Assembly: GCA_022825185.1 (NCBI GenBank)
Contig: JAJDYK010000062.1
Span: 1 to 18,115, forward strand
Origin: Candidatus Latescibacterota bacterium
Lineage (GTDB): Bacteria; Latescibacterota; UBA2968; UBA8231
Length of the DNA stretch: 18,115 bases
Reading direction: 5' to 3'
Below, piece after piece: positions 1 to 6,791 of the stretch. How positions within the stretch are numbered: position 1 is the first letter of the stretch; the number at the start of each line of letters is the position of its first letter. Both the position numbers and the translations under genes were made by a program. The notes under the pieces are model-generated. The model was not told where the DNA came from. It made no database searches and worked only from the letters and a program-made list of their open reading frames with translations.

Positions 1-1206
1 CTGTTCGATGGTGTCGCCGCGCTCGGGGTCGTCGAGGAAGAAGGTGAAGTTGGAAAACAGCTTAAACTGATAGCTAACCAAGTAGGCCTGCAGATCAAAG
101 GTGCTTGTGCCGGCCTCTTCAACGTGGAAATTGACGTGGAAGTCTTGGCGGCCGGTGGTGCCTCCTTCCAGATCATCAATAGCACCCCAGCGGTCGATGA
201 GGCCCTGTTCTATGGCCCGTTGTGGGATCTGCCCAGAGGCGTCCCAAGCCGAACTAAACCCGCTGGTGGTCAAGGTAAGGGTGGAGCGGTCGGAGAGGTG
301 GTTGTGGTACTTACCGAAGAGATTGAGGCGCTGTAGGCCCTGAGCCCGCTTGACCGGGCCATCGGTGTGGTAGTACTTGCCCGCGAAATAAGCACTTTGC
401 TCGGTATCGGCCAGCGGAATCTGATAGAGCATGGTGTACTCGGCCGTATTGAACCCACCCCCTTCGAGTTGAATAACGTTGCCGTCGAGGTGGTCGCGGG
501 TGCGGTAGGCGACGGCCCCGGCCGTAGCCAAATTGCCGAATTCGGCAAAGTACGGCCCTTTCTTAACGTCCAGTTGTTCGACGACTTCGGGAATGAGAAA
601 GTGTAGGTCGGCGTAGCCTTGCCCGTGGCCGTGGGATACCATGTTCACGGGCACTCCATCCACCGAAATGGCCACATCCGTGCCGTGGTCGGCGTCAAAA
701 CCGCGCAGAAAAATCTGTTCGGCTTTGCCACCGCCAGCGTGTTGGGCGATGATGAGGCCGGGGGCCAGTTGCAGCATCTGATGAGCTGTGCGATTGGGCC
801 GGGTTTGTAGGTCAAATTGGCGCACTGCCCGCGAGGAGGCCGCGGAAAAGGCCCGGTCGGCTCGGATCAGCATTTCGCCCATGTGTACGGGGCTGGGAGT
901 CAGGGCGGCAGTCAAGCGAGCTTGCTCGCCAGCAACCACCTGCAAGGTCTCGGTGCGGGTAGCATAACCAATCATACTGATTTCCACTTGGTGGGTGCCC
1001 GCAGGCACGGCCGGCAATACAAACTGACCTTCTAAATCCGCGACAACTCCCAGCAGGGTATCGACGAGGCGAATGTTGGCTCCGGGCAGCGGTTCGCCGG
1101 TGGCCGCATCGGTTATCTTGCCACTTAGCTGAGCCGCTGGCTCGGCTGTTATAGGATGGACGACTAGCAAAGTCGCTAGAATCGACAAATAGACCATAAT
1201 GCGCAT
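1..1206 (-). CDS. TonB-dependent outer-membrane receptor, N-terminal part (C-terminus beyond left edge)
   Basis: Reading the minus strand from ATG at 1206 gives 402 uninterrupted codons running off the left edge. Residues 1-21 form a signal peptide (MRIMVYLSILATLLVVHPITA). Residues about 27-110 are a carboxypeptidase-regulatory-like beta-sandwich, with GKITDAATGEPLPGANIRLV and a GYATRTETL strand. From about 115 comes a TonB plug domain with IFLRGFDADHGTDVAISVDG and VKKGPYFAEFGNLATAGAV, followed by the first barrel strands. Such receptors import siderophores, cobalamin or oligosaccharides across the outer membrane using TonB energy; the substrate here is unknown. An AAGGAG ribosome-binding site sits about 10 nt before the ATG, supporting this start. 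The gene is last in the minus-strand group with kelch and sulfatase genes, which hints at import of a sulfated or glycan-derived compound (inference). Only the plug and early barrel are visible, so full length and intactness cannot be judged. Confidence 0.93.
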   Translation of the reverse strand, partial: MRIMVYLSILATLLVVHPITAEPAAQLSGKITDAATGEPLPGANIRLVDTLLGVVADLEGQFVLPAVPAGTHQVEISMIGYATRTETLQVVAGEQARLTAALTPSPVHMGEMLIRADRAFSAASSRAVRQFDLQTRPNRTAHQMLQLAPGLIIAQHAGGGKAEQIFLRGFDADHGTDVAISVDGVPVNMVSHGHGQGYADLHFLIPEVVEQLDVKKGPYFAEFGNLATAGAVAYRTRDHLDGNVIQLEGGGFNTAEYTMLYQIPLADTEQSAYFAGKYYHTDGPVKRAQGLQRLNLFGKYHNHLSDRSTLTLTTSGFSSAWDASGQIPQRAIEQGLIDRWGAIDDLEGGTTGRQDFHVNFHVEEAGTSTFDLQAYLVSYQFKLFSNFTFFLDDPERGDTIEQ

Positions 1207-1416
1207 TATCTACTTCTCCTTATCGGATTTATCGGGAGATAACGACCTTCAGGCCGCTCATATTTCTGTGGATAGCCTAACGGGATCACCTCAAACGCAA
1301 AAATCGTCATTACCAGAACAAAAATCAAACGGACGGGCGGCGTTGCACCGAATGGAGTCCAACTTAGTTTGACGCCTCGCGTCGGTGTTGAAAAGCGGTT
1401 GCCGCAGCCTTGAGGA
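1207..1416. other. Intergenic region with a possible 34-codon leader ORF
   Basis: This gap separates the kelch stop from the receptor start. The minus strand holds a short ORF from ATG at 1310 to a TAA at 1208-1206 that overlaps the receptor ATG by one base (TAATG). It encodes MTIFAFEVIPLGYPQKYERP and 14 more residues, hydrophobic only at its very start. The reading frame stays open further upstream. It has no clear ribosome-binding site and no recognisable family. It may be a translation-coupled leader or chance. I see no riboswitch and no convincing terminator; a 4-bp GCGG/CCGC hairpin followed by TTTT lies near the kelch stop. Confidence 0.2.
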
Positions 1417-3261
1417 TTACCTATCGCGCAGCAGGAACACGCGGTCGGTGTTGAAGTAATCGCCGACCCGCTCGTCGCGGTACGCACCACCGGCAATCAG
1501 CAGGCGGCCGTTGACAACAGCAGCCGCAGCCCAGCTAACCGGCGAGGGCAAGTCGGGACCGCGATGCCACTGGTCGGTGGCCGGTGTGTAGGCAAAACTC
1601 GCCGTCTGGCCGCTTTTGGCCCCTCGTCCGCCCATGACCCAGACGCTGCCGTTGAAGGCCGTACACAGAGGAGCGCCGGGAGGCCGCGACGGATGCTCAA
1701 TCTGGCCCCAGCTATCCTGCTCGGGGTCATAGACGAACAGACCTGGGCACTGGGACGCGGGGCCTGCGGCAATGTAGATCTTGCCGTCCAGAACGCAGCC
1801 GCTCGCCTGAAACACCGGGCCGGGCGCGGGGGCATCAACCCGCCAACTCGTCTCCCCGGCTCCAATGCTCAGGACCTCTGTCGTCGGACTTTCGTCGTCG
1901 GCACCGCCCACGGCGTACAACCGGTCGTTGACAGTAAGGGCCACCACTTGGCCTGCTTTGCGCGGTAGCGGCGGACCGAGGCGATAGCTCCGCGTGCGGG
2001 GATCAAAAATTTCGACGGTCTCCGTCGCCCGCGTCCCACCGCCAGCGCGGAAGAGACCCCCCAAAAGCCAAAGCTCGTCGTCGAGAGCGGCGATACCAGA
2101 GTAAGCCTTGCCCGGCTCCAGCATGGGCGGCTCCACGCGCCACGTGCCCGAGGGGATGTGGTAGGACCACACGTGGTCGAGGTTTACCCACTCCGACGCG
2201 GGCCAGCCGAAGAAGGTCTTGCCCCCGGCGGTGTACAGACGGTCCCCAATGCGGGCAAAGATGTGGTCGTGGTTGCCCGCCGGCATCTTCGGCTGCTCGT
2301 CCCAGTGCTCGTGCCAAGCCTGCTCAAGATCGGCGAGACGCTGGACTTTCCCCGTCCTCAACACCCAAAGATTGCCAGAGCGAGCGTGCAGCAGCGCCTG
2401 CACCGGACCATCCCCTCCCGCCTGAATCTCCCGCCAATCCGGCGGACCATCGACATTCACAGTCAGCTCGCGCAAGCTGCCATCGGCAAAGCCGACTACG
2501 ACCTGAGCGCCGCCGCGCGCAATCGCGGTGATGCGGGAATCAACGGGGTTGGCAAAGGAGCGATGAGGCCCAGGCGAGCGGGGATCGACGCGCAAGACAG
2601 AGGCCTCCAAGGCCACCCACACGAAGCCAGCGTCGTCGGTGACAGCACCCTGCCAAGAGCCAGCGAGTTGATTCGCGGGTAGGTCGAGGAGCTGCCAGCT
2701 GTGGGGACGTTGGTCCGTCAAGACGGCGACATCCCGCCGCTCGCCATCGTCAGCAATAGCCCACACATTGCCGAAAGGATCGTCGCACACCGGCGTGATC
2801 TCCCACCCGGCTGGGGCGATCGGCGCGGCCTCAAACATGGCGTCCCCTCGACGCACAGCACCGCACCCGGCACACCAAACATCACCCCAGCGCGTCGCCA
2901 GCAACGGTCCCGGCGATCCTTGGAGCAGGAAGGAAGGCGTCCGAGAAACCGGCTCGCCCCCTCGGCGCGGGTAGCGCAGGACCTCGTCGTCGCGGGCTAT
3001 CCACAAATCCCCGTCGGGAGCAATTTGCAGACCTTGGACGCGCCCTTCGGCAACAACCTCCCAAGTGTCGGCGTCATCAGAGGCGTTGCGGGCGACAATC
3101 CCCTCGGAGCCGAGGACGGCGACATAGGCTCGTCCGTCGCGGTCTTCGAGGAGCAGGCCCGGCCCGTCGGGCAAGGTGTCGGCCGCAGCAAGTCCAGCGG
3201 AAACAACCATGAGGCAACCTATTCGATAGAGGGATCGGAGTGAAATGCAATTAAGCAGCAT
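1417..3261 (-). CDS. Secreted kelch-repeat / beta-propeller protein
   Basis: A protein of 614 residues from ATG at 3261. Residues 1-27 are a signal peptide ending LAAA before DTLPDG, so it should be exported to the periplasm or surface. The first half (about 30-310) contains repeated WVA/LWV strands of the kind found in NHL or two-component-regulator propellers (DLWIARDDEVLRY, GFVWVALEASVLRVDP, GNLWVLRTGKVQRL). The second half (about 320-610) has kelch repeats with paired glycines and following Y/W: DELWLLGG, DRLYAVGG, GKIYIAAG, GSVWVMGG and GRLLIAGG, each followed by DPRTRSYRLGPPLPR-like loops. Propellers bind ligands or partners, and no catalytic motif is visible. The 3261 start was chosen because it begins a clean signal peptide and has AAGGAAGG about 11 nt upstream; in-frame starts at 3300 and 3330 would add an arginine-rich stretch. 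It lies between the sulfatase and the TonB receptor on the same strand, so a role in substrate capture is plausible but inferred. Confidence 0.85.
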   Translation of the reverse strand: MLLNCISLRSLYRIGCLMVVSAGLAAADTLPDGPGLLLEDRDGRAYVAVLGSEGIVARNASDDADTWEVVAEGRVQGLQIAPDGDLWIARDDEVLRYPRRGGEPVSRTPSFLLQGSPGPLLATRWGDVWCAGCGAVRRGDAMFEAAPIAPAGWEITPVCDDPFGNVWAIADDGERRDVAVLTDQRPHSWQLLDLPANQLAGSWQGAVTDDAGFVWVALEASVLRVDPRSPGPHRSFANPVDSRITAIARGGAQVVVGFADGSLRELTVNVDGPPDWREIQAGGDGPVQALLHARSGNLWVLRTGKVQRLADLEQAWHEHWDEQPKMPAGNHDHIFARIGDRLYTAGGKTFFGWPASEWVNLDHVWSYHIPSGTWRVEPPMLEPGKAYSGIAALDDELWLLGGLFRAGGGTRATETVEIFDPRTRSYRLGPPLPRKAGQVVALTVNDRLYAVGGADDESPTTEVLSIGAGETSWRVDAPAPGPVFQASGCVLDGKIYIAAGPASQCPGLFVYDPEQDSWGQIEHPSRPPGAPLCTAFNGSVWVMGGRGAKSGQTASFAYTPATDQWHRGPDLPSPVSWAAAAVVNGRLLIAGGAYRDERVGDYFNTDRVFLLRDR

Positions 3262-3327
3262 AGGAACCGCCTTCCTTTGTTGGCGTCTTCGCTTTCGCAT
3301 AAAAAAATACACCTGCTCATACCCGGT

Positions 3328-3343
3328 CAATTGCCGCCAATTG
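3328..3343. repeat. CAATTG inverted repeat between sulfatase and kelch genes
   Basis: Two CAATTG copies separated by four bases (GCCG on the plus strand) form a perfect 6-bp inverted repeat within the 119-bp gap 3262-3380. It lies about 70 bp upstream of the kelch start, and a seven-T run follows on the minus strand about 20 bp downstream. It could be an operator or a weak hairpin. The function is unproven. Confidence 0.3.
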
Positions 3344-3380
3344 CATGAGTTTGAGTAGATTGGCTCGCGGCCCCACTAAA

Positions 3381-4718
3381 TCACCTAGGTTCAAGACGCT
3401 CAATGCGCCCTTCCTGAAAGTCCACTTCCAGCCAAGGGTCAGCCGTGTCGCGGCGGAACTGGTAGAGTTGAGTGCGCATCTGAGCGGCTACCTCCTGCAA
3501 GTCGGGGTCGTCGATCCGATTGACGCTCTCGGTGGGATCGGCCTCCAGATCGTATAACTCCTCGGGCTCCCGCGTGATCACGTGGCGGGTGGGTCGCTCG
3601 CCCATCGAGGGAATCGCGTCGCGACGCACCGCCGTCCACGTGGTCGAGCGGAATAGATCCGTGGGCAGCATGGTAGTGAGACCAGCGGCTAAGTTGCGCA
3701 CGAATTTGTAGCGCCGTCCGCGCAGCACCCGATAGGGATTGTAATCAACCACCTCGTGAAAGCAGTGCGAAAAGAACGTGTACTCCCAGTCGGGGACGGA
3801 CGGATCGGCTAGGCCCGGCAGGAGGGAACGGCCCGGCAAATCCTCGGGCGCGGGCACTCCGGACCAGTCGTGCAACGTGGGGCGGATATCGGTCCAATTG
3901 ATGAGCGACTGGCTACGGGTGCCGGGGGCGGTGATGCCCGGTGCCCGCAGGATAAAGGGGCAGTGGTGGCCGCTGTCGAAGAAGGACGCCTTGGCCCCGG
4001 GGAAGGGCATGGCGTGGTCGGTTGTGACGATGACCAAGGTCTCGTCGGCCCGGCCCGATTCCTCCAGTGCGTCGAGCAGACAGCCCACGCCAAAGTCGAA
4101 GCGGGAGACTGCCTGATAGTACTCGGCGAGGTCGGCGCGCACGTCGGGCACATCGGGCAGATAGGGCGGCACCACCACGTCGTCGGGGCTGTACTGAGTT
4201 TCAGGTACATCAGAGTAGGGACGCTCATTGCCAAAACCCCGACCCGCGCGGTGGGGATCGGTAAACCCCACGTGCATGTAGAACGGCTGGTCGGGATGAG
4301 AGGACCAAAAGTCGCGCGCGGCACGGGCCAATTCGACGCCGTTTCTGGCATTGACTTCAGGCTCAAAGTCAAACGGGTACACGCTGGGCGGTTCTACGTG
4401 CTTTTTGCCGATGCAAGCCGTGGCGTAGCCATGCTCTTTGAGGCTGGAGAGCGTCGAGGTAATGTGGGGGTGCGTGGAGAAGCCGTGGATGCCGTGGCAG
4501 TGGCCGTACTGGCCGTGGGTGTGGCTGTGGTATCCAGTGAGGATGCAGGCGCGGCTGACCGCGCACGAAGGGCTGGTGCAGAAGGCTTGCTCGAAGACTG
4601 TGCCCTCGCGAGCAAACGAGTCAATGCGGGGCGTGTGGACAACGCTATTGCCGTAGCAATCGGCGATGCGGCTCCAGTCGTCGGCGATGAGGAATAGGAC
4701 GTTGCGCTGAGTGGTCAT
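3381..4718 (-). CDS. Type I sulfatase (N-sulfoglucosamine sulfohydrolase-like)
   Basis: The protein has 445 residues from ATG at 4718. Alkaline-phosphatase-fold sulfatases hydrolyse sulfate esters or sulfamates using a formylglycine made from Cys or Ser. Visible family features are the N-terminal metal-binding NVLFLIADDW (Asp13, Asp14), the activation segment SCAVSRACILTG around Cys52-Arg56, IGKKH (about 104-107), HVGFTDPHR (about 149-157), and the second metal-binding element TTDHAMPFPGAK (Asp234, His235, Lys243). The order and spacing resemble heparan N-sulfatase-like enzymes, but the substrate is not determinable. The activation motif has Val where the C-x-[PA]-x-R consensus has Pro or Ala. 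No signal peptide is seen from this start. Upstream in-frame codons back to 4811 would overlap the DCC gene by about 90 bp and look non-coding (NRPRPDCP), so they were rejected. The start lies 7 bp after the DCC stop, suggesting an operon, although no strong ribosome-binding site precedes it. Confidence 0.9.
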   Translation of the reverse strand: MTTQRNVLFLIADDWSRIADCYGNSVVHTPRIDSFAREGTVFEQAFCTSPSCAVSRACILTGYHSHTHGQYGHCHGIHGFSTHPHITSTLSSLKEHGYATACIGKKHVEPPSVYPFDFEPEVNARNGVELARAARDFWSSHPDQPFYMHVGFTDPHRAGRGFGNERPYSDVPETQYSPDDVVVPPYLPDVPDVRADLAEYYQAVSRFDFGVGCLLDALEESGRADETLVIVTTDHAMPFPGAKASFFDSGHHCPFILRAPGITAPGTRSQSLINWTDIRPTLHDWSGVPAPEDLPGRSLLPGLADPSVPDWEYTFFSHCFHEVVDYNPYRVLRGRRYKFVRNLAAGLTTMLPTDLFRSTTWTAVRRDAIPSMGERPTRHVITREPEELYDLEADPTESVNRIDDPDLQEVAAQMRTQLYQFRRDTADPWLEVDFQEGRIERLEPR

Positions 4719-4725
4719 AGGGCAA

Positions 4726-5154
4726 TCAGGCCGAGGCCGATTCAGAGGTGCCCTTGTGTCGCTCGCCGTACGGAATTTCGCACGCCTCATCGGCGCATTC
4801 GACCCTGCCAAACCGATGCCGATTGCGCGCTATAAGATCGTAGCCAGCGCGAAATAGCTGCTTCAGTCCCGGAATGCGGTACACCCCGGTGAACAGATTC
4901 CAAGGAGGAAGCCGACGATAAATCTGGTACACGGCGTCCGCTCCGACATCGACCTGACCGCCAGCGTGAATAAGGCGCAGGCCGGTGTTAAAGTCAGAAC
5001 TGGAAAGGATGGGAAACCGCTCTTCAATGCCGGTCGTTTGACGCGGCAAGTACTCGAAGCGGCCATTGCGGTCAAAGCGGCGAATGCGGCCGACGCTCCA
5101 CAGACAGAAGCGGCATTCGCCGTCGTACACGATTACGGGACGAGATTTGTTCAT
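4726..5154 (-). CDS. DCC family thiol-disulfide oxidoreductase-like protein (DUF393)
   Basis: The protein has 142 residues. The N-terminus VIVYDGECRFCLWSVGRIRR carries the family signature D-G-x-C-x-x-C (Cys14 and Cys17) in a thioredoxin-like beta-strand and helix context. The middle has FEYLPRQ, and residues about 77-110 (YQIYRRLPPWNLFTGVYRIP) match the family core, followed by the GYDLIARNRHRFGR element usual near the C-terminus. DCC proteins are presumed redox proteins; their partners are mostly unknown. The start at 5154 has GAGGGAAC about 8-13 nt upstream. It is the first gene of the minus-strand group and is almost contiguous with the sulfatase. A maturation role for sulfatase Cys52 would be speculation. 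The family call is firm and the function is not. Confidence 0.88.
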   Translation of the reverse strand: MNKSRPVIVYDGECRFCLWSVGRIRRFDRNGRFEYLPRQTTGIEERFPILSSSDFNTGLRLIHAGGQVDVGADAVYQIYRRLPPWNLFTGVYRIPGLKQLFRAGYDLIARNRHRFGRVECADEACEIPYGERHKGTSESASA

Positions 5155-5188
5155 ATTTTTAGGTTCCCTCTGTATTGCAAGTACTATG

Positions 5189-5215
5189 AGTATACAACAG
5201 AAGTGCTAACGCCAA
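5189..5215 (-). promoter_or_regulatory. Candidate sigma-70-type promoter for the minus-strand DCC/sulfatase group
   Basis: On the minus strand a TATACT hexamer (5194-5189) matches the -10 consensus at five of six positions. It is preceded by TTGGCG (5215-5210) with a 15-bp spacer, shorter than ideal. It would start transcription about 28 bp before the DCC ATG. The rest of the divergent gap 5155-5397 holds no gene; no toxin-like ORF precedes the HTH gene. Confidence 0.3.
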
Positions 5216-5355
5216 CAGACGCATTATGTGGAGGCTGAGTTAAGCGGTTAGAGGCATCTGGCCAATGCAAAGATCTTGCGTACTATACGTCAATGGCGCA
5301 TACTAGGTATATCGCAAGAGCCGGCAGGAAGATCTTACCTCTCGACAATGCAAGC

Positions 5356-5385
5356 TGCTTAGTAAATGCTTAGTAAACTAGTAAA
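5356..5385 (+). repeat. 11-bp tandem repeat upstream of the HTH gene (possible operator)
   Basis: TGCTTAGTAAA occurs twice back to back (5356-5366, 5367-5377), followed by a third degenerate copy, CTAGTAAA (5378-5385). Within it TAGT-AA-ACTA (5371-5380) is an inverted repeat. It ends 12 bp before the ATG of a DNA-binding antitoxin-like gene and overlaps the start of its AAGGA ribosome-binding site (5384-5388). This position is typical of autoregulatory operators of antitoxins. The repeat is directly seen; the operator role is inferred. Confidence 0.5.
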
Positions 5386-5397
5386 GGAACATCTGGC

Positions 5398-5688
5398 ATG
5401 AATGAGCGCGACTTTGACCAACTTGTAGACAGCGTCAAGCAAGCCGGGACGATCAAGCGTGGCAAGATGAAGCCAGGGCGCAGAATCCAGATGGATCCCG
5501 CCGATATCAGGATGATCCGCAAGAAACTGAATAAATCGCAATCCGAATTCGCCCTGATGATTGGTGTCAGTGTCTCTACTTTGCAGAATTGGGAGCAGGG
5601 ACGTCGTCGACCCGAAGGCCCTGCTCGGGCCCTGCTGAAAATCGCTGCGGAGAATCCCGAAACAGTGGCGCAGTCGTTGAGCGCTTAA
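5398..5688 (+). CDS. XRE-type helix-turn-helix antitoxin-like regulator (NadS/HigA-like)
   Basis: The protein has 96 residues. The N-terminal MNERDFDQLVDSVKQAG followed by a basic linker (RGKMKPGRR) and an XRE HTH at about 36-75 (IRKKLNKSQSEFALMIGVSV, then STLQNWEQGRRRPEGPARAL) is the typical build of small NadS/YiaG-type antitoxins of RelE/HigB-like systems. Such proteins bind operator DNA and usually neutralise a toxin encoded just upstream. No such toxin is present upstream; the 243-bp gap has no coding ORF. The ATG has AAGGA nine bases before it. The next gene, 35 bp downstream on the same strand, is DUF3841-like and is the only candidate partner. A tandem repeat directly upstream suggests autoregulation. 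It may be a solitary antitoxin left after toxin loss, or part of an unusual pair. Confidence 0.88.
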   Translation: MNERDFDQLVDSVKQAGTIKRGKMKPGRRIQMDPADIRMIRKKLNKSQSEFALMIGVSVSTLQNWEQGRRRPEGPARALLKIAAENPETVAQSLSA

Positions 5689-5723
5689 GCGACCACAAAG
5701 GTGTTGTGTGGAATTCGCAAATT

Positions 5724-6320
5724 ATGACGCTTTGGACGATTCAATCTATGGCTGCCTGGAAGATCTTGCAGCGGAGGCAAGTGCTTTTCGCCGATCAGAG
5801 GTATTCAGAGGATCTGTTTCTCGATGCTTACAGGTGGATGGCAGAGCGAATGGAGTACCGAATAGAACCTAGGTCTGAGAATACGTCTTTGCCTTTATGG
5901 GCCTGGTATCAATGGGATAATGCCAAAAGACGTAAACCCGATCTACGTAGCAGTGCTCATTTACCCAAAGGCCAACGCGGTGTACGGATCGAATTCGAGC
6001 AATCAGACAAAGGAGTGTTATTATCCGATTTTGATCTATGGCATTATGTCCTCAATTACTGGTATCTTCCCCAAACCGTGGCCGATGGAGAAGCATTTGA
6101 GGCCGAGTTATCTGAGTACAATCTGTCTTTTTTCGACATGAAGCCTCTACCAGTTCGCGCATACCATCAACGCATAGAGGATAGTTGGGATCGTATATTT
6201 GACCTTGATTGGGCTGAAGAAGAGATTTCAGACCCTTTCAGTAAAAAGTCAATTCAAGCTACATTCTGGCAGTTGCATTTTGATCAGATAAGAGATGTCC
6301 AGTTTTTCACTGCACGGTAG
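5724..6320 (+). CDS. DUF3841-like protein
   Basis: The protein has 198 residues from ATG at 5724. It matches the DUF3841 pattern as I recall it: an N-terminal LWTIQSMAAWKILQ, then AYRWMAERM (about 35-43), the aromatic LWAWYQWD (58-65), KPDLR and HLPKGQRGVRIEFE (79-92), the conserved LLSDFDLWHYVLNYWYLP (99-116), and a C-terminal IQATFWQLHFDQIRDVQFF. The family has no function known to me. Its invariant Trp, Asp and Arg residues look like an enzyme or ligand-binding site. The open frame extends upstream to 5589 inside the HTH gene, but that extension reads as a shadow and conservation begins at MTLWTIQ. There is no strong ribosome-binding site, so translation may depend on the upstream gene 35 bp away. 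The codon and base composition is more AT-rich than in the flanking large genes, suggesting an acquired segment. The family call is good; a toxin role is only a hypothesis. Confidence 0.8.
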   Translation: MTLWTIQSMAAWKILQRRQVLFADQRYSEDLFLDAYRWMAERMEYRIEPRSENTSLPLWAWYQWDNAKRRKPDLRSSAHLPKGQRGVRIEFEQSDKGVLLSDFDLWHYVLNYWYLPQTVADGEAFEAELSEYNLSFFDMKPLPVRAYHQRIEDSWDRIFDLDWAEEEISDPFSKKSIQATFWQLHFDQIRDVQFFTAR

Positions 6321-6331
6321 TAATATTCGGC

Positions 6332-6346
6332 ACCCGCTTCGCGGGT
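6332..6346 (+). terminator. Hairpin after the DUF3841-like gene
   Basis: ACCCGC-TTC-GCGGGT is a perfect 6-bp GC-rich stem with a three-base loop, 11 bp after the stop at 6320 and before the cupin gene. There is no T tract after it, so intrinsic termination would be weak. It could be a transcript-stabilising hairpin or an attenuator between the HTH/DUF3841 pair and the cupin operon. Confidence 0.35.
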
Positions 6347-6401
6347 CCACAAACCAGCAGACAGGTCAAAGTCAGAAAAAAATTGCTGAGGAGGATTCAG
6401 A

Positions 6402-6791
6402 ATGGAGCTGATTCGCTCGTCGGACATTCAGGTGTTCTGTAATTCTGGAATAGAATCTCGGCAACTGCTATTTCCCGAGAACTCTTCTTCGGAAAGGATC
6501 ACGATTACACACGTCACCGTCCCACCTAGAGGTAAAAACCCTGTGCATCGACATAAAACATCAGAACAGATTTGGATAGCCTTACAAGGTTCCGGAAATT
6601 TGATTCTGGAGAACGAGACGATAGAGGAATTCGCCGCCGGTGACGTCGTTCGATTCGAGGACGGTGACCTTCATGGGTTCATCAACTCAGGTACCCAGCC
6701 CTTTATCTATATGTCAGTCACATCACCGCCTTTGAATTTTCGTGCGGCCTATGACAGTGGTTGGTCAAGTACGATGGGCAACAAACCATGA
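6402..6791 (+). CDS. Small single-domain cupin protein
   Basis: The protein has 129 residues. Cupin motif 1 is seen as PVHRHKTSEQIWIALQGSG, with His49, His51 and Glu55 as metal ligands. Motif 2 is GDVVRFEDGDLHGFINSG (80-97), with His91 as the fourth ligand and the typical following Asn95. Single-domain cupins are metal-dependent enzymes (dioxygenases, isomerases) or small-molecule binders, and the reaction cannot be assigned. GAGGAGG lies about 7 nt before the ATG, one of the strongest ribosome-binding sites in the window, so expression may be high. The stop TGA overlaps the methyltransferase ATG (ATGA), which indicates translational coupling and a shared pathway. Confidence 0.88.
   Translation: MELIRSSDIQVFCNSGIESRQLLFPENSSSERITITHVTVPPRGKNPVHRHKTSEQIWIALQGSGNLILENETIEEFAAGDVVRFEDGDLHGFINSGTQPFIYMSVTSPPLNFRAAYDSGWSSTMGNKP

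Noticed and set aside
3870..4697. Long plus-strand ORF of 275 codons
   Set aside because: It lies wholly antisense to the sulfatase, whose motifs are unmistakable, and its translation shows no family features.
5155..5397. Possible toxin gene upstream of the HTH antitoxin
   Set aside because: All forward frames are broken by stops within short distances and no RelE/HigB-like segment is visible.
6332..6346. Strong intrinsic terminator
   Set aside because: The stem is good but no T tract follows, so it is listed only as a weak candidate hairpin.
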